The notes under the pieces are model-generated. The model saw only the letters and a program-made list of their open reading frames with translations, was not told where the DNA came from and made no database searches. A DNA stretch of 18,135 bases from a bacterium (GTDB lineage: Bacteria; Babelota; Babeliae; Babelales; Vermiphilaceae). A program made the translations under genes and the position numbers. Shown here piece after piece: positions 1 through 7,757 of this stretch; the stretch's first letter is position 1, and each line of letters begins with the position of its first letter. The DNA lies in the NCBI GenBank assembly GCA_030626185.1, contig DAOUPL010000013.1:1-18135 (forward strand), given 5' to 3'.

Positions 1-790
1 AAATTCCTTCTTGATGAAGGCATTGTTGGTACTGATCGCCGTAACATTGTTTGAGCAATGAGATATCTTGTTGTTGTTCGTGCAATAGTCCTAGAGAAAG
101 ATCGCTTAATTGATATGTTTCGGTTGTATAAGAAACGTTATTATTTGTGATATTATTGAGAACTTCTATGCGTTTTTTTGTGTACTTAAACAATCGAGGA
201 TTATCTGTTTTGTAACACGGTAAGGCTTCTTGGTATTCGAGTATTTGTTCATAAATAATGGGCGACACTTGTTGTTTTTTTGGTGGATTATGTTTTTTTT
301 GTTGAGCTTGTTGCTGTTGTGTTTGAATTGCTTTTTGTCGTTCTTCTTGTAGTATCTCTTTGAATAGATCACAAAATCGTTCTTGTAGCCCCGGAGTATA
401 GGCAAAAGAAAGAAATCTTCCAGTTTTGCTGAAAAAAGAAATGTTGTGGTATTCTTTGTGAAATTCAATAATAAAATCTTTATAAGACGGCAATGTTTTT
501 GCAAATTCTACAAATACATCGTGTAAATAAAGTTTCTCTTGTGATAGAAGTTCTTTTTCAGAACATCTGTTTTTATTAAAGTGGCGACGAAATTGACTTA
601 CTGAATAACGTGAAAAATTGGGATAATATTTAATTGAAGGTGTTTGATGATATGTCACTTGAAAATTATTTTTAAAGTTTGAGTTTGTTGGCGTTGTTAT
701 ACTTGTAATTTCTTCGAGTGGACTTGTCTGGGTGACGTTGTAACTAAAAATACAAAATAAAAATATTAATGATTGATAAAGGTATTTCAT
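1..790 (-). CDS. Exported protein of unknown function, 5' part only (runs off left edge)
   Basis: A minus-strand frame opens with ATG at 788-790 and stays open for 263 codons to the window edge without a stop, so it is the N-terminal part of a longer gene. Residues 1-22 (starting MKYLYQSLIFLFCIF) have a lysine followed by a hydrophobic run, typical of a Sec signal peptide, so the product is probably exported. The rest is polar and rich in Lys, Gln, Asn and Tyr. A Gln-rich charged helix lies around residues 145-175 (ERQKAIQTQQQQAQQKKH) and may form a coiled coil. I recognise no family. The start has no clear Shine-Dalgarno, but a plausible promoter lies 39 bases upstream. The gene diverges from hppA. 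Being open for 790 bases in an AT-rich genome makes it a real gene; its function is unknown. Confidence 0.75.
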   Translation of the reverse strand, partial: MKYLYQSLIFLFCIFSYNVTQTSPLEEITSITTPTNSNFKNNFQVTYHQTPSIKYYPNFSRYSVSQFRRHFNKNRCSEKELLSQEKLYLHDVFVEFAKTLPSYKDFIIEFHKEYHNISFFSKTGRFLSFAYTPGLQERFCDLFKEILQEERQKAIQTQQQQAQQKKHNPPKKQQVSPIIYEQILEYQEALPCYKTDNPRLFKYTKKRIEVLNNITNNNVSYTTETYQLSDLSLGLLHEQQQDISLLKQCYGDQYQQCLHQEGI

Positions 791-828
791 GGTTAAGTGT
801 GTTTGATTGTTGAGCAATTTACCTTGTT

Positions 829-858
829 GTTATAGCTGATTGTATATTTCTGTGTAAA
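829..858 (-). promoter_or_regulatory. Putative sigma-70 promoter for the exported protein at 1-790
   Basis: Read on the minus strand, TTTACA (853-858) and TATAAC (829-834) are separated by 18 bases, each one mismatch from consensus. The -10 ends 39 bases before the ATG at 790. Matched by eye only; AT-rich DNA gives many chance matches. Confidence 0.4.
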
Positions 859-947
859 GTATTTTTATCAATTCGATCTTTACAACAAAAACGTTTACTA
901 TTAGGCTTAAATGTTACAAAGATAGTTTTTTAAATGTATCAAAACAT

Positions 948-953
948 AAGGTG
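948..953 (+). promoter_or_regulatory. Shine-Dalgarno that sets the hppA start
   Basis: AAGGTG sits 6 bases before the ATG at 960 and 9 before the ATG at 963. The GTG at 951, which begins the longest open frame, is itself part of this motif and so is an unlikely start. Confidence 0.7.
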
Positions 954-959
954 TTTTTT

Positions 960-2936
960 ATGATGAATATTGCGTTAATCGCAGGTGTTGGAGCAGTTGT
1001 AGCAGGTTTTACCGTAGTTGCGTTATTGTTAGCAAAACTTAGAGCAACACGTGTTACTCATGAAAAGGCACAAAAAATTGCTGATGCTATTTCACAAGGT
1101 GCGATGACGTTCTTGCGAGAAGAATATCGCATTATTGCGATTGTTGTTGCGATTGTAGCAGTACTTCTTGGTTTTGCATTTGGTAATTGGCTCACATCAG
1201 TTATGTTTATTATTGGTGCAGCGTTTTCGATGATTACTGGTTATCTTGGCATGCGTGCAGCAACTATTGCAAACGTGCAAACAACAGTGAACGCAAGTGA
1301 AAAAGGTGAACACGCCGCATTTATGTCAGCGTTTTTTGGCGGTGGCGTAATGGGCTTTGCCGTTGCAGCTTTTGGTTTGTGCGGTGTTGGTGCAATTTTT
1401 TATAATTTTTTAACTGATGATAATTTTGTACAATTGTTAACTTGTTTTAGTTTGGGTGCAAGTTTAGTTGCATTTTTCGCTCGTGTTGGTGGTGGGATTT
1501 TCACTAAATCTGCTGATGTTGGCGCTGATCTTGTAGGAAAAATTGAAATTGGTATTCCTGAAGATGATCCACGTAATCCGGCAGTAATTGCTGATAACGT
1601 TGGTGATTGTGTTGGTGATACTGCTGGCATGGGTGCTGATATTTATGAGTCATACGTTGGTGCGTTAGTTTCATCAATTATTTTAGCAACAAACACCTAT
1701 GGTTTTGACATGATGTATGCGTCATTGCCATTAGTACTCGCTTCATTCGGTTTGGGCGCATCAGTGCTTGCGTTAATAAGTTCATTATTTATGCGTTTGC
1801 AACCCGGTGCAATGTTGCACATGTCAACGTATGTTGCAATTGGTGCATTTTTAATTAGTACGTATTTTTATATAATGCACGTTGGTATTTCGTTGCAATT
1901 ATTTGCGCCAATTATTCTTGGTTGTTTTGCAGGATTATTAATCGGTAAAGTTACCGAGTATTACACTGGCGGCAAACCGGTGTATAACGTTGCAGACAGC
2001 TCAGAAACTGGAGCTGCGACAAATATTATTTACGGTTTTTCTGTTGGAATGGAGTCAACGGTAATTCCTGTTGTGCTACTTGCGTTAGTTATTTTAGCAG
2101 CATTTAATATTACCGGTGGCCTGTTCGGCGTATCGCTTGTTGCAGTTGCAATGTTGTCAACTGTGGGTATAACCATGACGGTTGATGCGTATGGCCCAAT
2201 TGCTGATAATGCTGGTGGTATTGCAGAAATGGCTGGTTTTGACCCTTCAGTCAGAAAAATTACTGATAAACTTGATGCACTTGGCAACACAACTGCAGCA
2301 ATGGGTAAAGGGTTTGCAATCGGTTCCGCGTTGCTTACTTCACTTGCAATGTTTTCTGCATATGCACAAGAAGCAGGATTATTAACATTAGATTTACTAG
2401 ATCCGGTTGTTATGGTGGGGATGTTTATCGGTGGCGTTATGCCATTTTTGATTTCAGCGTTAACCATGCGTTCTGTTGGTGATGCTGCACTAGAAATGGT
2501 AAAAGAAGTTCGTCGACAATTTAAAACAATTCCTGGCCTCATGGAAGGCACAGGGCAACCTGACTATGCACGTTGTATCGAAATTAGCACTAAAGCATCA
2601 TTGCGAGAAATGGTTCTTCCTGGTTTAATCACGATTACTGTTCCCGTTATTGTTTGGTACACATTAGGCGTTTCTGCACTTGGTGGTTTTTTAGCTGGTG
2701 CAACAGTCGTTGGTGTATTACTTGCGTTAATGATGGCCAACGCTGGTGGTGTATGGGATAATGCAAAAAAACTTATCGAAACTGGTTATGCTGGTGGAAA
2801 AGGTTCCGATGCACACAAAGCGGCTGTTACTGGTGACACAGTTGGTGATCCGTTTAAAGATACTTCTGGCCCAGCATTAAATATTTTGATTAAATTAATG
2901 GCAGTGATTTCATTGTTGCTTGTGTTGATTAAGTAA
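960..2936 (+). CDS. hppA: Membrane-bound ion-translocating pyrophosphatase (K+-dependent type)
   Basis: An integral membrane enzyme that hydrolyses cytoplasmic pyrophosphate and pumps H+ or Na+ across the membrane. The 658 residues fit the family, which has about 16 membrane helices. The pyrophosphate/Mg site is plain at about residues 186-225 (DVGADLVGK, then EDDPRNPAVIADNVGDCVGD), and the second acidic cluster is at the C-terminal end (GDTVGDPFKDTSGPALNILIK). GNTTAAMGKGFAIGSA around residues 443-458 has Ala (about 446) where K+-independent enzymes have Lys, placing it in the K+-dependent group. Whether it pumps H+ or Na+ cannot be settled by eye. The start was chosen at ATG 960 (ATG 963 is equally possible) because the Shine-Dalgarno overlaps the GTG at 951. 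It stands alone; I see no convincing terminator after it. Confidence 0.96.
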   Translation: MMNIALIAGVGAVVAGFTVVALLLAKLRATRVTHEKAQKIADAISQGAMTFLREEYRIIAIVVAIVAVLLGFAFGNWLTSVMFIIGAAFSMITGYLGMRAATIANVQTTVNASEKGEHAAFMSAFFGGGVMGFAVAAFGLCGVGAIFYNFLTDDNFVQLLTCFSLGASLVAFFARVGGGIFTKSADVGADLVGKIEIGIPEDDPRNPAVIADNVGDCVGDTAGMGADIYESYVGALVSSIILATNTYGFDMMYASLPLVLASFGLGASVLALISSLFMRLQPGAMLHMSTYVAIGAFLISTYFYIMHVGISLQLFAPIILGCFAGLLIGKVTEYYTGGKPVYNVADSSETGAATNIIYGFSVGMESTVIPVVLLALVILAAFNITGGLFGVSLVAVAMLSTVGITMTVDAYGPIADNAGGIAEMAGFDPSVRKITDKLDALGNTTAAMGKGFAIGSALLTSLAMFSAYAQEAGLLTLDLLDPVVMVGMFIGGVMPFLISALTMRSVGDAALEMVKEVRRQFKTIPGLMEGTGQPDYARCIEISTKASLREMVLPGLITITVPVIVWYTLGVSALGGFLAGATVVGVLLALMMANAGGVWDNAKKLIETGYAGGKGSDAHKAAVTGDTVGDPFKDTSGPALNILIKLMAVISLLLVLIK

Positions 2937-2979
2937 TTTGTTTAAAAATTTATGATCCTTGGTAAAAAGTGGGGATCTC

Positions 2980-3009
2980 TTGTAATCAATAGTTTCTATT
3001 TGATAATCT
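2980..3009 (+). promoter_or_regulatory. Putative promoter of the DUF1343 gene, inside an inverted repeat
   Basis: TTGTAA (2980-2985), an 18-base spacer, then TAATCT (3004-3009) preceded by TG at 3001-3002 (extended -10). Transcription would start near 3016, the first base of the right arm of the inverted repeat 2988-3030. The -10 match is only moderate. Confidence 0.35.
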
Positions 3010-3030
3010 AAATAACAAATAGAAACTATT
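2988..3030. repeat. Perfect 15-bp inverted repeat upstream of the DUF1343 gene
   Basis: AATAGTTTCTATTTG (2988-3002) and its exact reverse complement CAAATAGAAACTATT (3016-3030) are separated by 13 bases. The right arm ends a few bases before the Shine-Dalgarno AAGGTGAGG. It is followed by A residues, not T, on the + strand, so it is not an ordinary intrinsic terminator. Operator or mRNA hairpin are the likely roles. Confidence 0.85.
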
Positions 3031-3045
3031 AAAAAAGGTGAGGTT

Positions 3046-4260
3046 ATGAAGTGGGGGATTTCTCGGGCAATTGCGTTCGTATTTTTATTGTTTTCATTTG
3101 TAACACAAACAAATTTTAAGTTTGGTGTTGAAAATTTATCAGTACAGTTGATTGAGCAACTTACACAACAACGTGTTGGGTTGATCACTAATCAAACAGG
3201 GCGAAACCAGCGTGGGCAAAGTACGGTTGAAGTATTGCAAAACCATGGCATTGAAGTTGTAACCATTTTTGCACCAGAGCATGGCTACGATGGCATTGTG
3301 CCTGCAGGGCAACAAGTTGCTGATAAGGTTGATAAAACAACAAGAACATCTATTACAAGTTTGTACCACACATCGCATGGTAATCAATTATCAACAGAAA
3401 CGTTTGTTGGCGTTGATGTGTTGTTGTTAGATTTACAAGATGTTGGCATGCGGCATTATACCTATATTTCAACGTTGTTTCGTGTTATGTCTGCGATAAA
3501 AGATACATCGTTGCAACTTGTTGTACTTGATCGGCCAAATTTACTTGGCGCACGTGTGCAAGGGCCAGTAGTTGATGAAAATCTTATTTCATTTATCTCT
3601 ATTGCTGATATTCCATTACGTCACGGGCTGACAATAGGGGAATTGGCTTGTTATTTTAATGATCGCTATTTTGACGATAGTGTAAACGTAGAAATTGTAA
3701 AAATGCATGATTATAATCGTGTAACAACATTGATAAAACAATTATTAGCGCCGTTGTCGCCAAACTTGCCCAGTGTGCAATCCTGTTATGGGTATAGTTT
3801 TTTAGGGCTGCTTGGTGAAGTTGCACTATTTGATGTTGGTGTTGGCAGTGATAAACCATTTCGGGTTATTACGTTGCCACGATCACTAAAGGTTGATGCA
3901 CAATTTTGGAAAAATTTGCATAAGTTGCTAAAAGATCACGATGTGCACAGTAAGCGTTATGAATATTTTAATAAAAAAAACAATCGCTGGTCTCGTGGAC
4001 TTGAGTTACTAATTCCGGCAATTGATCGCGTTGCAAATTTTGATTTATTTATCGATATTTGTCTTCTTGCACAACAATTTGACATTGCGCTGCAGTTTGC
4101 ATCAACGTTTGATAAAGCAATGGGGACTGATTATGTGCGCCAGTGGTTGCAGAGTGGTAATTATGATAAAAAGCAGCTGCAACAGATGGTTGACCGACAG
4201 CATAAAGAATTTGCTGATAAAGTTCGTGGTTGTTTGTTGTATTGCCCCGCACCAGACTAG
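3046..4260 (+). CDS. Secreted DUF1343 / NamZ-like protein (putative exo-N-acetylmuramidase)
   Basis: This belongs to the DUF1343 family (Bacillus YbbC/NamZ), whose characterised members release N-acetylmuramic acid from the ends of peptidoglycan glycan chains. Conserved blocks in order: VGLITNQTG (44-52), FAPEHG (75-80, with Glu78 a likely catalytic residue), VDVLLLDLQDVGMRHYTYIS (123-142), VLDRPNLLGARVQGP (160-174), PLRHGLTIGELA (190-201), then the smaller C-terminal domain ending RGCLLY. At 404 residues it is full length. Residues 1-22 look like a Sec signal peptide, so it should act outside the cytoplasm. The block that in relatives reads roughly EGTNxSxGRGTxxPF is changed here to LFDVGVGSDKPF (261-272), so substrate binding may differ. 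The start ATG has a strong AAGGTGAGG. It ends 5 bases from the convergent thioredoxin-like gene. Confidence 0.88.
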   Translation: MKWGISRAIAFVFLLFSFVTQTNFKFGVENLSVQLIEQLTQQRVGLITNQTGRNQRGQSTVEVLQNHGIEVVTIFAPEHGYDGIVPAGQQVADKVDKTTRTSITSLYHTSHGNQLSTETFVGVDVLLLDLQDVGMRHYTYISTLFRVMSAIKDTSLQLVVLDRPNLLGARVQGPVVDENLISFISIADIPLRHGLTIGELACYFNDRYFDDSVNVEIVKMHDYNRVTTLIKQLLAPLSPNLPSVQSCYGYSFLGLLGEVALFDVGVGSDKPFRVITLPRSLKVDAQFWKNLHKLLKDHDVHSKRYEYFNKKNNRWSRGLELLIPAIDRVANFDLFIDICLLAQQFDIALQFASTFDKAMGTDYVRQWLQSGNYDKKQLQQMVDRQHKEFADKVRGCLLYCPAPD

Positions 4261-4271
4261 ACTAGCTAGTC
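4260..4271. repeat. 12-bp palindrome joining two convergent stop codons
   Basis: GACTAGCTAGTC is a perfect palindrome whose last bases hold the stop of the minus-strand gene and whose first base is the last base of the DUF1343 stop. Too short and AT-rich to be a good terminator. Confidence 0.5.
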
Positions 4272-4634
4272 ATTTAAGTACGTTTTGTACAATTTCGCAA
4301 CATTATCAAAAAGGGTAGATTGATCTTTTACCCCAACATCTTTATGCACAACCTGCCCATCTTTGATGTACAAAAAGGTTGGCACACCAATAACATCATG
4401 TTTGAGCAAAAATGGTTGTGAGCATCGATCAAGGTTGCAATAAGCGATTGGCACATCACTATTTTTTAATATTTTTTTTGTTTTGGTACAAATATCACAC
4501 CACGGTGCAACAATGACAAGAAGTTTATCGTTATACTGCTTTATGGTAGGAATTAACGCATCTTGTTGATCATGATTGCTTGCTGCAGCGCATAGCAATA
4601 AAGAAAAGAATAAAATAGGTATCTGTTTTTTCAT
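4266..4634 (-). CDS. Exported thioredoxin-fold protein with CxxC motif
   Basis: A 122-residue protein with a Sec-type signal peptide at residues 1-18 (MKKQIPILFFSLLLCAAA) and a thioredoxin fold. The redox motif WCDIC (Cys46, Cys49) follows the strand LLVIVAP, and the cis-proline loop GVPTFLYIKDG (Pro85) follows in the usual place. Two extra cysteines (66 and 71) lie between. It probably acts as a disulfide oxidoreductase outside the cytoplasm; reductant or oxidant role and partner cannot be read from sequence. The lipobox fit is poor (Leu before Cys15), so a cleaved signal is more likely than a lipid anchor. The ATG at 4632-4634 is preferred over the one six bases upstream, because GAG then has 6-base spacing. 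It is a single gene with its own promoter. Confidence 0.82.
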   Translation of the reverse strand: MKKQIPILFFSLLLCAAASNHDQQDALIPTIKQYNDKLLVIVAPWCDICTKTKKILKNSDVPIAYCNLDRCSQPFLLKHDVIGVPTFLYIKDGQVVHKDVGVKDQSTLFDNVAKLYKTYLND

Positions 4635-4663
4635 TATCATCTCTGGTTTGTAACATAATTTTC

Positions 4664-4693
4664 ATTATAAAGTATTTTTTTTGATAAAATCAA
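4664..4693 (-). promoter_or_regulatory. Sigma-70 promoter for the thioredoxin-like gene
   Basis: On the minus strand TTGATT (4688-4693), an 18-base spacer, and a perfect TATAAT (4664-4669) lie 29 bases before the chosen ATG. A good match in spacing and sequence. Confidence 0.6.
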
Positions 4694-5121
4694 TAATTCA
4701 AAGTTTAAATAAAAGCTTTTTCTTTTTTTTAAAAAAAACATATTATACAAATTAGTTTTTTCTTTTTTTAGGTAAAGTGTGTTCGTCATAGTTTGATCGT
4801 TTTTTGTCAAGAGTAGATTTTAACTACACAAAATAATTACAAATTTTGTTTATCAAGGAAGTTTTTTCTGTGCAAAAATTAAGAATGTGTTTTAGTACAG
4901 AAAAACAAAAAAATAGTTGATTATAGGTGGTATAAACGGTACTTTATTATAAGTGAAGCATTACTATTTTGCCACATAGAAAACTTTAGATCTGTAGTTT
5001 TAATACATTGTTGTGATGAGTTAGCACGATATTAAAAAAGATATCGCCAGGGGGCGTATGCACTTTTTTAAGTAATTAGGGGCAAACGAATGAATACTAA
5101 TAGTTGTACCGAGAGGGTTAC
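4694..5121. other. Long intergenic region ahead of nrdA
   Basis: No coding frame is convincing across these bases. They are very AT-rich and include a T8A8 tract (4723-4738) and the palindrome AAAAGCTTTT (4711-4720). Small hairpins occur near the 3' end (4980-5001, arms AAAACT/AGTTTT; 5027-5069, described separately). No confident promoter for nrdA could be picked among several weak candidates, and no NrdR-box pair was recognised. Confidence 0.6.
5027..5069 (+). promoter_or_regulatory. Possible attenuator-like leader structure of nrdA
   Basis: ATATCGCC (5041-5048) can pair upstream with CGATAT (5027-5032, six pairs, 8-base loop) or downstream with GGCGTAT (5053-5059, seven pairs with one bulged T). 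The second hairpin is followed, after four bases, by six T residues (5064-5069). The two pairings exclude each other. The 4-base gap before the T run weakens the terminator reading. Confidence 0.25.
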
Positions 5122-7719
5122 ATGGATACACAAAATGATACATCTGGAGTTCGGGATTCTTTTATGAAGAGTATAGACAAAACTAACGCAACAGATTTTT
5201 CTGTTGCTCATGGCATGATGGTTACAGATCAAGACGGACAAACAAGCAATTTTGAGCCAGAGCGTTTGCAAAAAACATTAGTGCATGCGGCAAATTTGTT
5301 GAATGTGCAAATCGATTATGCATTGGTTATGCAAGAAGTTGTGAAAAATATTTACGACGGCGTTACCAACATTGAATTATTAGAAGCGTTAATTTTATCG
5401 ATTATTGCATTTGCAGAAAAAGATACTGCATACAGCCGTGTTGCAGCGCGATTATTGCAGTATAAATTATTCCGACAAGTAACAAATCTTTCTGCGCAAG
5501 ATGCTGAATATAACGCTTATTATCGCAAAAGTTTTATTGATGGTATTTCGTACGGTGTTTCGCACAACTTGTTTGATCAACGTATGCTGGAGTTTGATCT
5601 TGAATACTTATCGCAACAACTTGATCTTGAGGCTGATAAAAAATTTTCCTACATGGGTATGCGTACGTTGTATGAGCGTTATTTCATTCGTCACAAAGAT
5701 AAACGCGTTGAGTTGCCACAAACATTCTGGATGCGTGTTGCAATGGGTATTTCGTACAATGAACCAAATAAAAACGAAGCAGCAGTTACCTTTTATAATT
5801 TGATGTCACGATTGCGTTATGTACCAAGTACACCAACATTGCTGCATGCTGGCCTTACACGTCCACAACTAAGTTCGTGTTTTTTATCAACAGTTGAAGA
5901 TGATTTGAGACATATTTTTAAAGTTTTTGGTGATAATGCACAACTTTCAAAGTGGTCAGGTGGTGTGTCGAATGATTGGACAAATATTCGTGCAACAGGT
6001 GCCATGGTTAAAAGTATTAAAACAGAAAGCCAAGGCGTTATCCCTTTTATAAAGATTGTAAACGATACAACTGCAGCGATTAACCGTAGCGGTAAGCGTC
6101 GTGGGGCAACCAGTGTTTATTTAGAAACTTGGCATTTAGAAATAGAAGACTTTTTAGACTTACGCCGCAATACGGGTGATGAGCGTCGTCGTGCGCATGA
6201 CATTAATACTGCCAATTGGATTCCTGATTTATTTATGAAGCGAGTTGATGCGGGTAAAGATTGGACATTGTTTTCACCAGAAGAGACACCAGACTTACAT
6301 CATTTGTATGGTAAAGCGTTTGAGCAGCGTTATGCATTTTATGAAGAAAAAGTTGAAAAAGGTGAATTAGAACTCTTTAAAAAGATTCCTGCAAAACAAT
6401 TATGGCGCAAAATGTTGAGTCGCTTGTTCGAAACAGGGCATCCGTGGATTACGTTTAAAGATGCGTGCAATGTTCGCTCACCACAAGATCATGCTGGTGT
6501 GGTACATTGTTCTAATTTATGCACAGAAATTACACTTAATACTTCTTCAGATGAAACGGCTGTGTGTAATTTGGGGTCAGTAAATCTTGCAAATCATGCA
6601 AGCAGCGATGGTATTAATCATGAGTTGCTTGCACAAACAGTTGCTGATGCCATACGTATGCTTGATAACGTAATTGATATTAATTTTTACCCAACAAAAG
6701 AAGCAAAAGATGCAAACTTGCGTCATCGTCCTATTGGTTTGGGTATAATGGGCTTTCAAGATGCGTTGTATAAATGTAATATTATGTTTGATAAACAGCA
6801 AGCGTTAACATTTGCAGATAATTTGATGGAAGAAATTTCATACAATGCAATTTTAGCGTCATCAAAGTTAGCAAAAGAGCGTGGCACCTATGGCTCGTAT
6901 CATGAATCAAAGTGGGATCGTGGTATTTTTCCACAAGATACGCTTGATTTATTAGAACAAGAGCGCGGCATTAAGATTGATGTTGATCGTAGTGGTAAAC
7001 TTGATTGGCAACCAGTACGTGATCATGTAAAACAATATGGCATGCGTAATTCAAATTGTATGGCCATTGCGCCAACGGCAACTATTTCTAATATTTCTGA
7101 TTGTTATCCGTGTATTGAACCGATTTACAAAAACATGTATGTAAAAGCAAATATGAGCGGTGAGTTTACGGTAGTAAACAAATATTTGGTTGAAGATCTT
7201 AAAAAAATTGGTCTTTGGACAGAGCAAACAGTAGAACGACTTAAGTATTTTGACGGTAGCTTGCAGATGATGGAAGAGATTCCACAAGGTATTCGTGACA
7301 AGTATAAAGAAGTGTTTGAAATCGATCCATTGTGGTTAATTAAAATTACTGCAGCGCGTGGAAAATGGATTGATCAAAGCCAATCACACAATGTATTTAT
7401 GAGTGGTGTTTCAGGTAAAAAGTTATACGATATTTATATGGCTGCATGGAAAATGGGCTTAAAAACAACGTATTATTTGCGTACACTTGCTGCAACACAG
7501 ATTGAAAAATCAACTTTAGATACTAAGTATGGCTTTACGCAAAAACGTGAATATACTACTGATAAAGATAATGTTAATAATGATACTAATAATAATACTG
7601 AAACTGATAATGATAATAATCAATCATTTGGTTCTACAAGCGCTGTGGCTACTGCAGTAAGTAATTCTATGCGACAAGCGTGTTCAGTATTAGAACCAGA
7701 TTGTGATGTATGTCAATAA
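5122..7719 (+). CDS. nrdA: Ribonucleoside-diphosphate reductase, alpha (catalytic) subunit
   Basis: The large subunit of an aerobic class I ribonucleotide reductase, reducing ribonucleoside diphosphates to deoxy forms with NrdB. One N-terminal ATP-cone is present (about residues 30-115). The active site is complete: Cys253 (QLSSCFLS) and Cys482 (AVCNLGSVNL) as the reducing pair, Asn465, Cys467 and Glu469 (SNLCTEI) at the radical site, the Tyr784-Tyr785 pair (TTYYLRT) for radical transfer, and a C-terminal redox pair Cys861/Cys864 (DCDVCQ). At 865 residues it is full length. Residues 815-835 form an Asn/Asp/Thr-rich linker to the tail. ATG 5122 was chosen because AGAGGG (5112-5117) precedes it; the TTG at 5104 lies before that motif. 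nrdB follows after a duplicated junction, so the two are probably one operon. Confidence 0.97.
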   Translation: MDTQNDTSGVRDSFMKSIDKTNATDFSVAHGMMVTDQDGQTSNFEPERLQKTLVHAANLLNVQIDYALVMQEVVKNIYDGVTNIELLEALILSIIAFAEKDTAYSRVAARLLQYKLFRQVTNLSAQDAEYNAYYRKSFIDGISYGVSHNLFDQRMLEFDLEYLSQQLDLEADKKFSYMGMRTLYERYFIRHKDKRVELPQTFWMRVAMGISYNEPNKNEAAVTFYNLMSRLRYVPSTPTLLHAGLTRPQLSSCFLSTVEDDLRHIFKVFGDNAQLSKWSGGVSNDWTNIRATGAMVKSIKTESQGVIPFIKIVNDTTAAINRSGKRRGATSVYLETWHLEIEDFLDLRRNTGDERRRAHDINTANWIPDLFMKRVDAGKDWTLFSPEETPDLHHLYGKAFEQRYAFYEEKVEKGELELFKKIPAKQLWRKMLSRLFETGHPWITFKDACNVRSPQDHAGVVHCSNLCTEITLNTSSDETAVCNLGSVNLANHASSDGINHELLAQTVADAIRMLDNVIDINFYPTKEAKDANLRHRPIGLGIMGFQDALYKCNIMFDKQQALTFADNLMEEISYNAILASSKLAKERGTYGSYHESKWDRGIFPQDTLDLLEQERGIKIDVDRSGKLDWQPVRDHVKQYGMRNSNCMAIAPTATISNISDCYPCIEPIYKNMYVKANMSGEFTVVNKYLVEDLKKIGLWTEQTVERLKYFDGSLQMMEEIPQGIRDKYKEVFEIDPLWLIKITAARGKWIDQSQSHNVFMSGVSGKKLYDIYMAAWKMGLKTTYYLRTLAATQIEKSTLDTKYGFTQKREYTTDKDNVNNDTNNNTETDNDNNQSFGSTSAVATAVSNSMRQACSVLEPDCDVCQ

Positions 7720-7733
7720 AATGAAAGGGTATT

Positions 7734-7757
7734 ATGGCCTCGAAAAAATATGAATAA
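7734..7757 (+). pseudogene. Vestigial nrdB start (7-codon open frame)
   Basis: ATG at 7734 is preceded by the same GAAAGGG Shine-Dalgarno and spacing as nrdB itself, but the frame reads MASKKYE and stops. Its bases align with the first codons of nrdB (15 of 24 identical), so it is the decayed nrdB head of duplication copy 1. It could still be translated as a short peptide between nrdA and nrdB. Confidence 0.6.

Noticed and set aside
166..504. 112-codon minus-strand frame at the left edge
   Set aside because: It lies in another frame of the longer exported-protein gene at 1-790, has no signal peptide or ribosome-binding site, and the longer frame explains the region better.
2030..2551. 173-codon open frame on the minus strand inside hppA
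   Set aside because: It is fully antisense to strongly conserved hppA motifs, is rich in Ser/Thr/Pro/Ile as expected from the complement of the hppA codons, and has no Shine-Dalgarno or recognisable domain.
2988..3030. Inverted repeat as an intrinsic terminator for hppA
   Set aside because: The stem is AT-rich and followed by A residues on the + strand; there is no T run after it.
4723..4738. T8A8 tract as a terminator of the thioredoxin-like gene or a phase-variation tract
   Set aside because: It is upstream of that gene, not downstream, has no GC stem, and lies outside any coding region or promoter spacing that slippage could switch in an obvious way.
4641..5121. NrdR-box pair upstream of nrdA
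   Set aside because: I looked for two copies of the ACACwATATATwGTGT-like motif and saw none; the AT-rich stretches do not match well enough to claim it.
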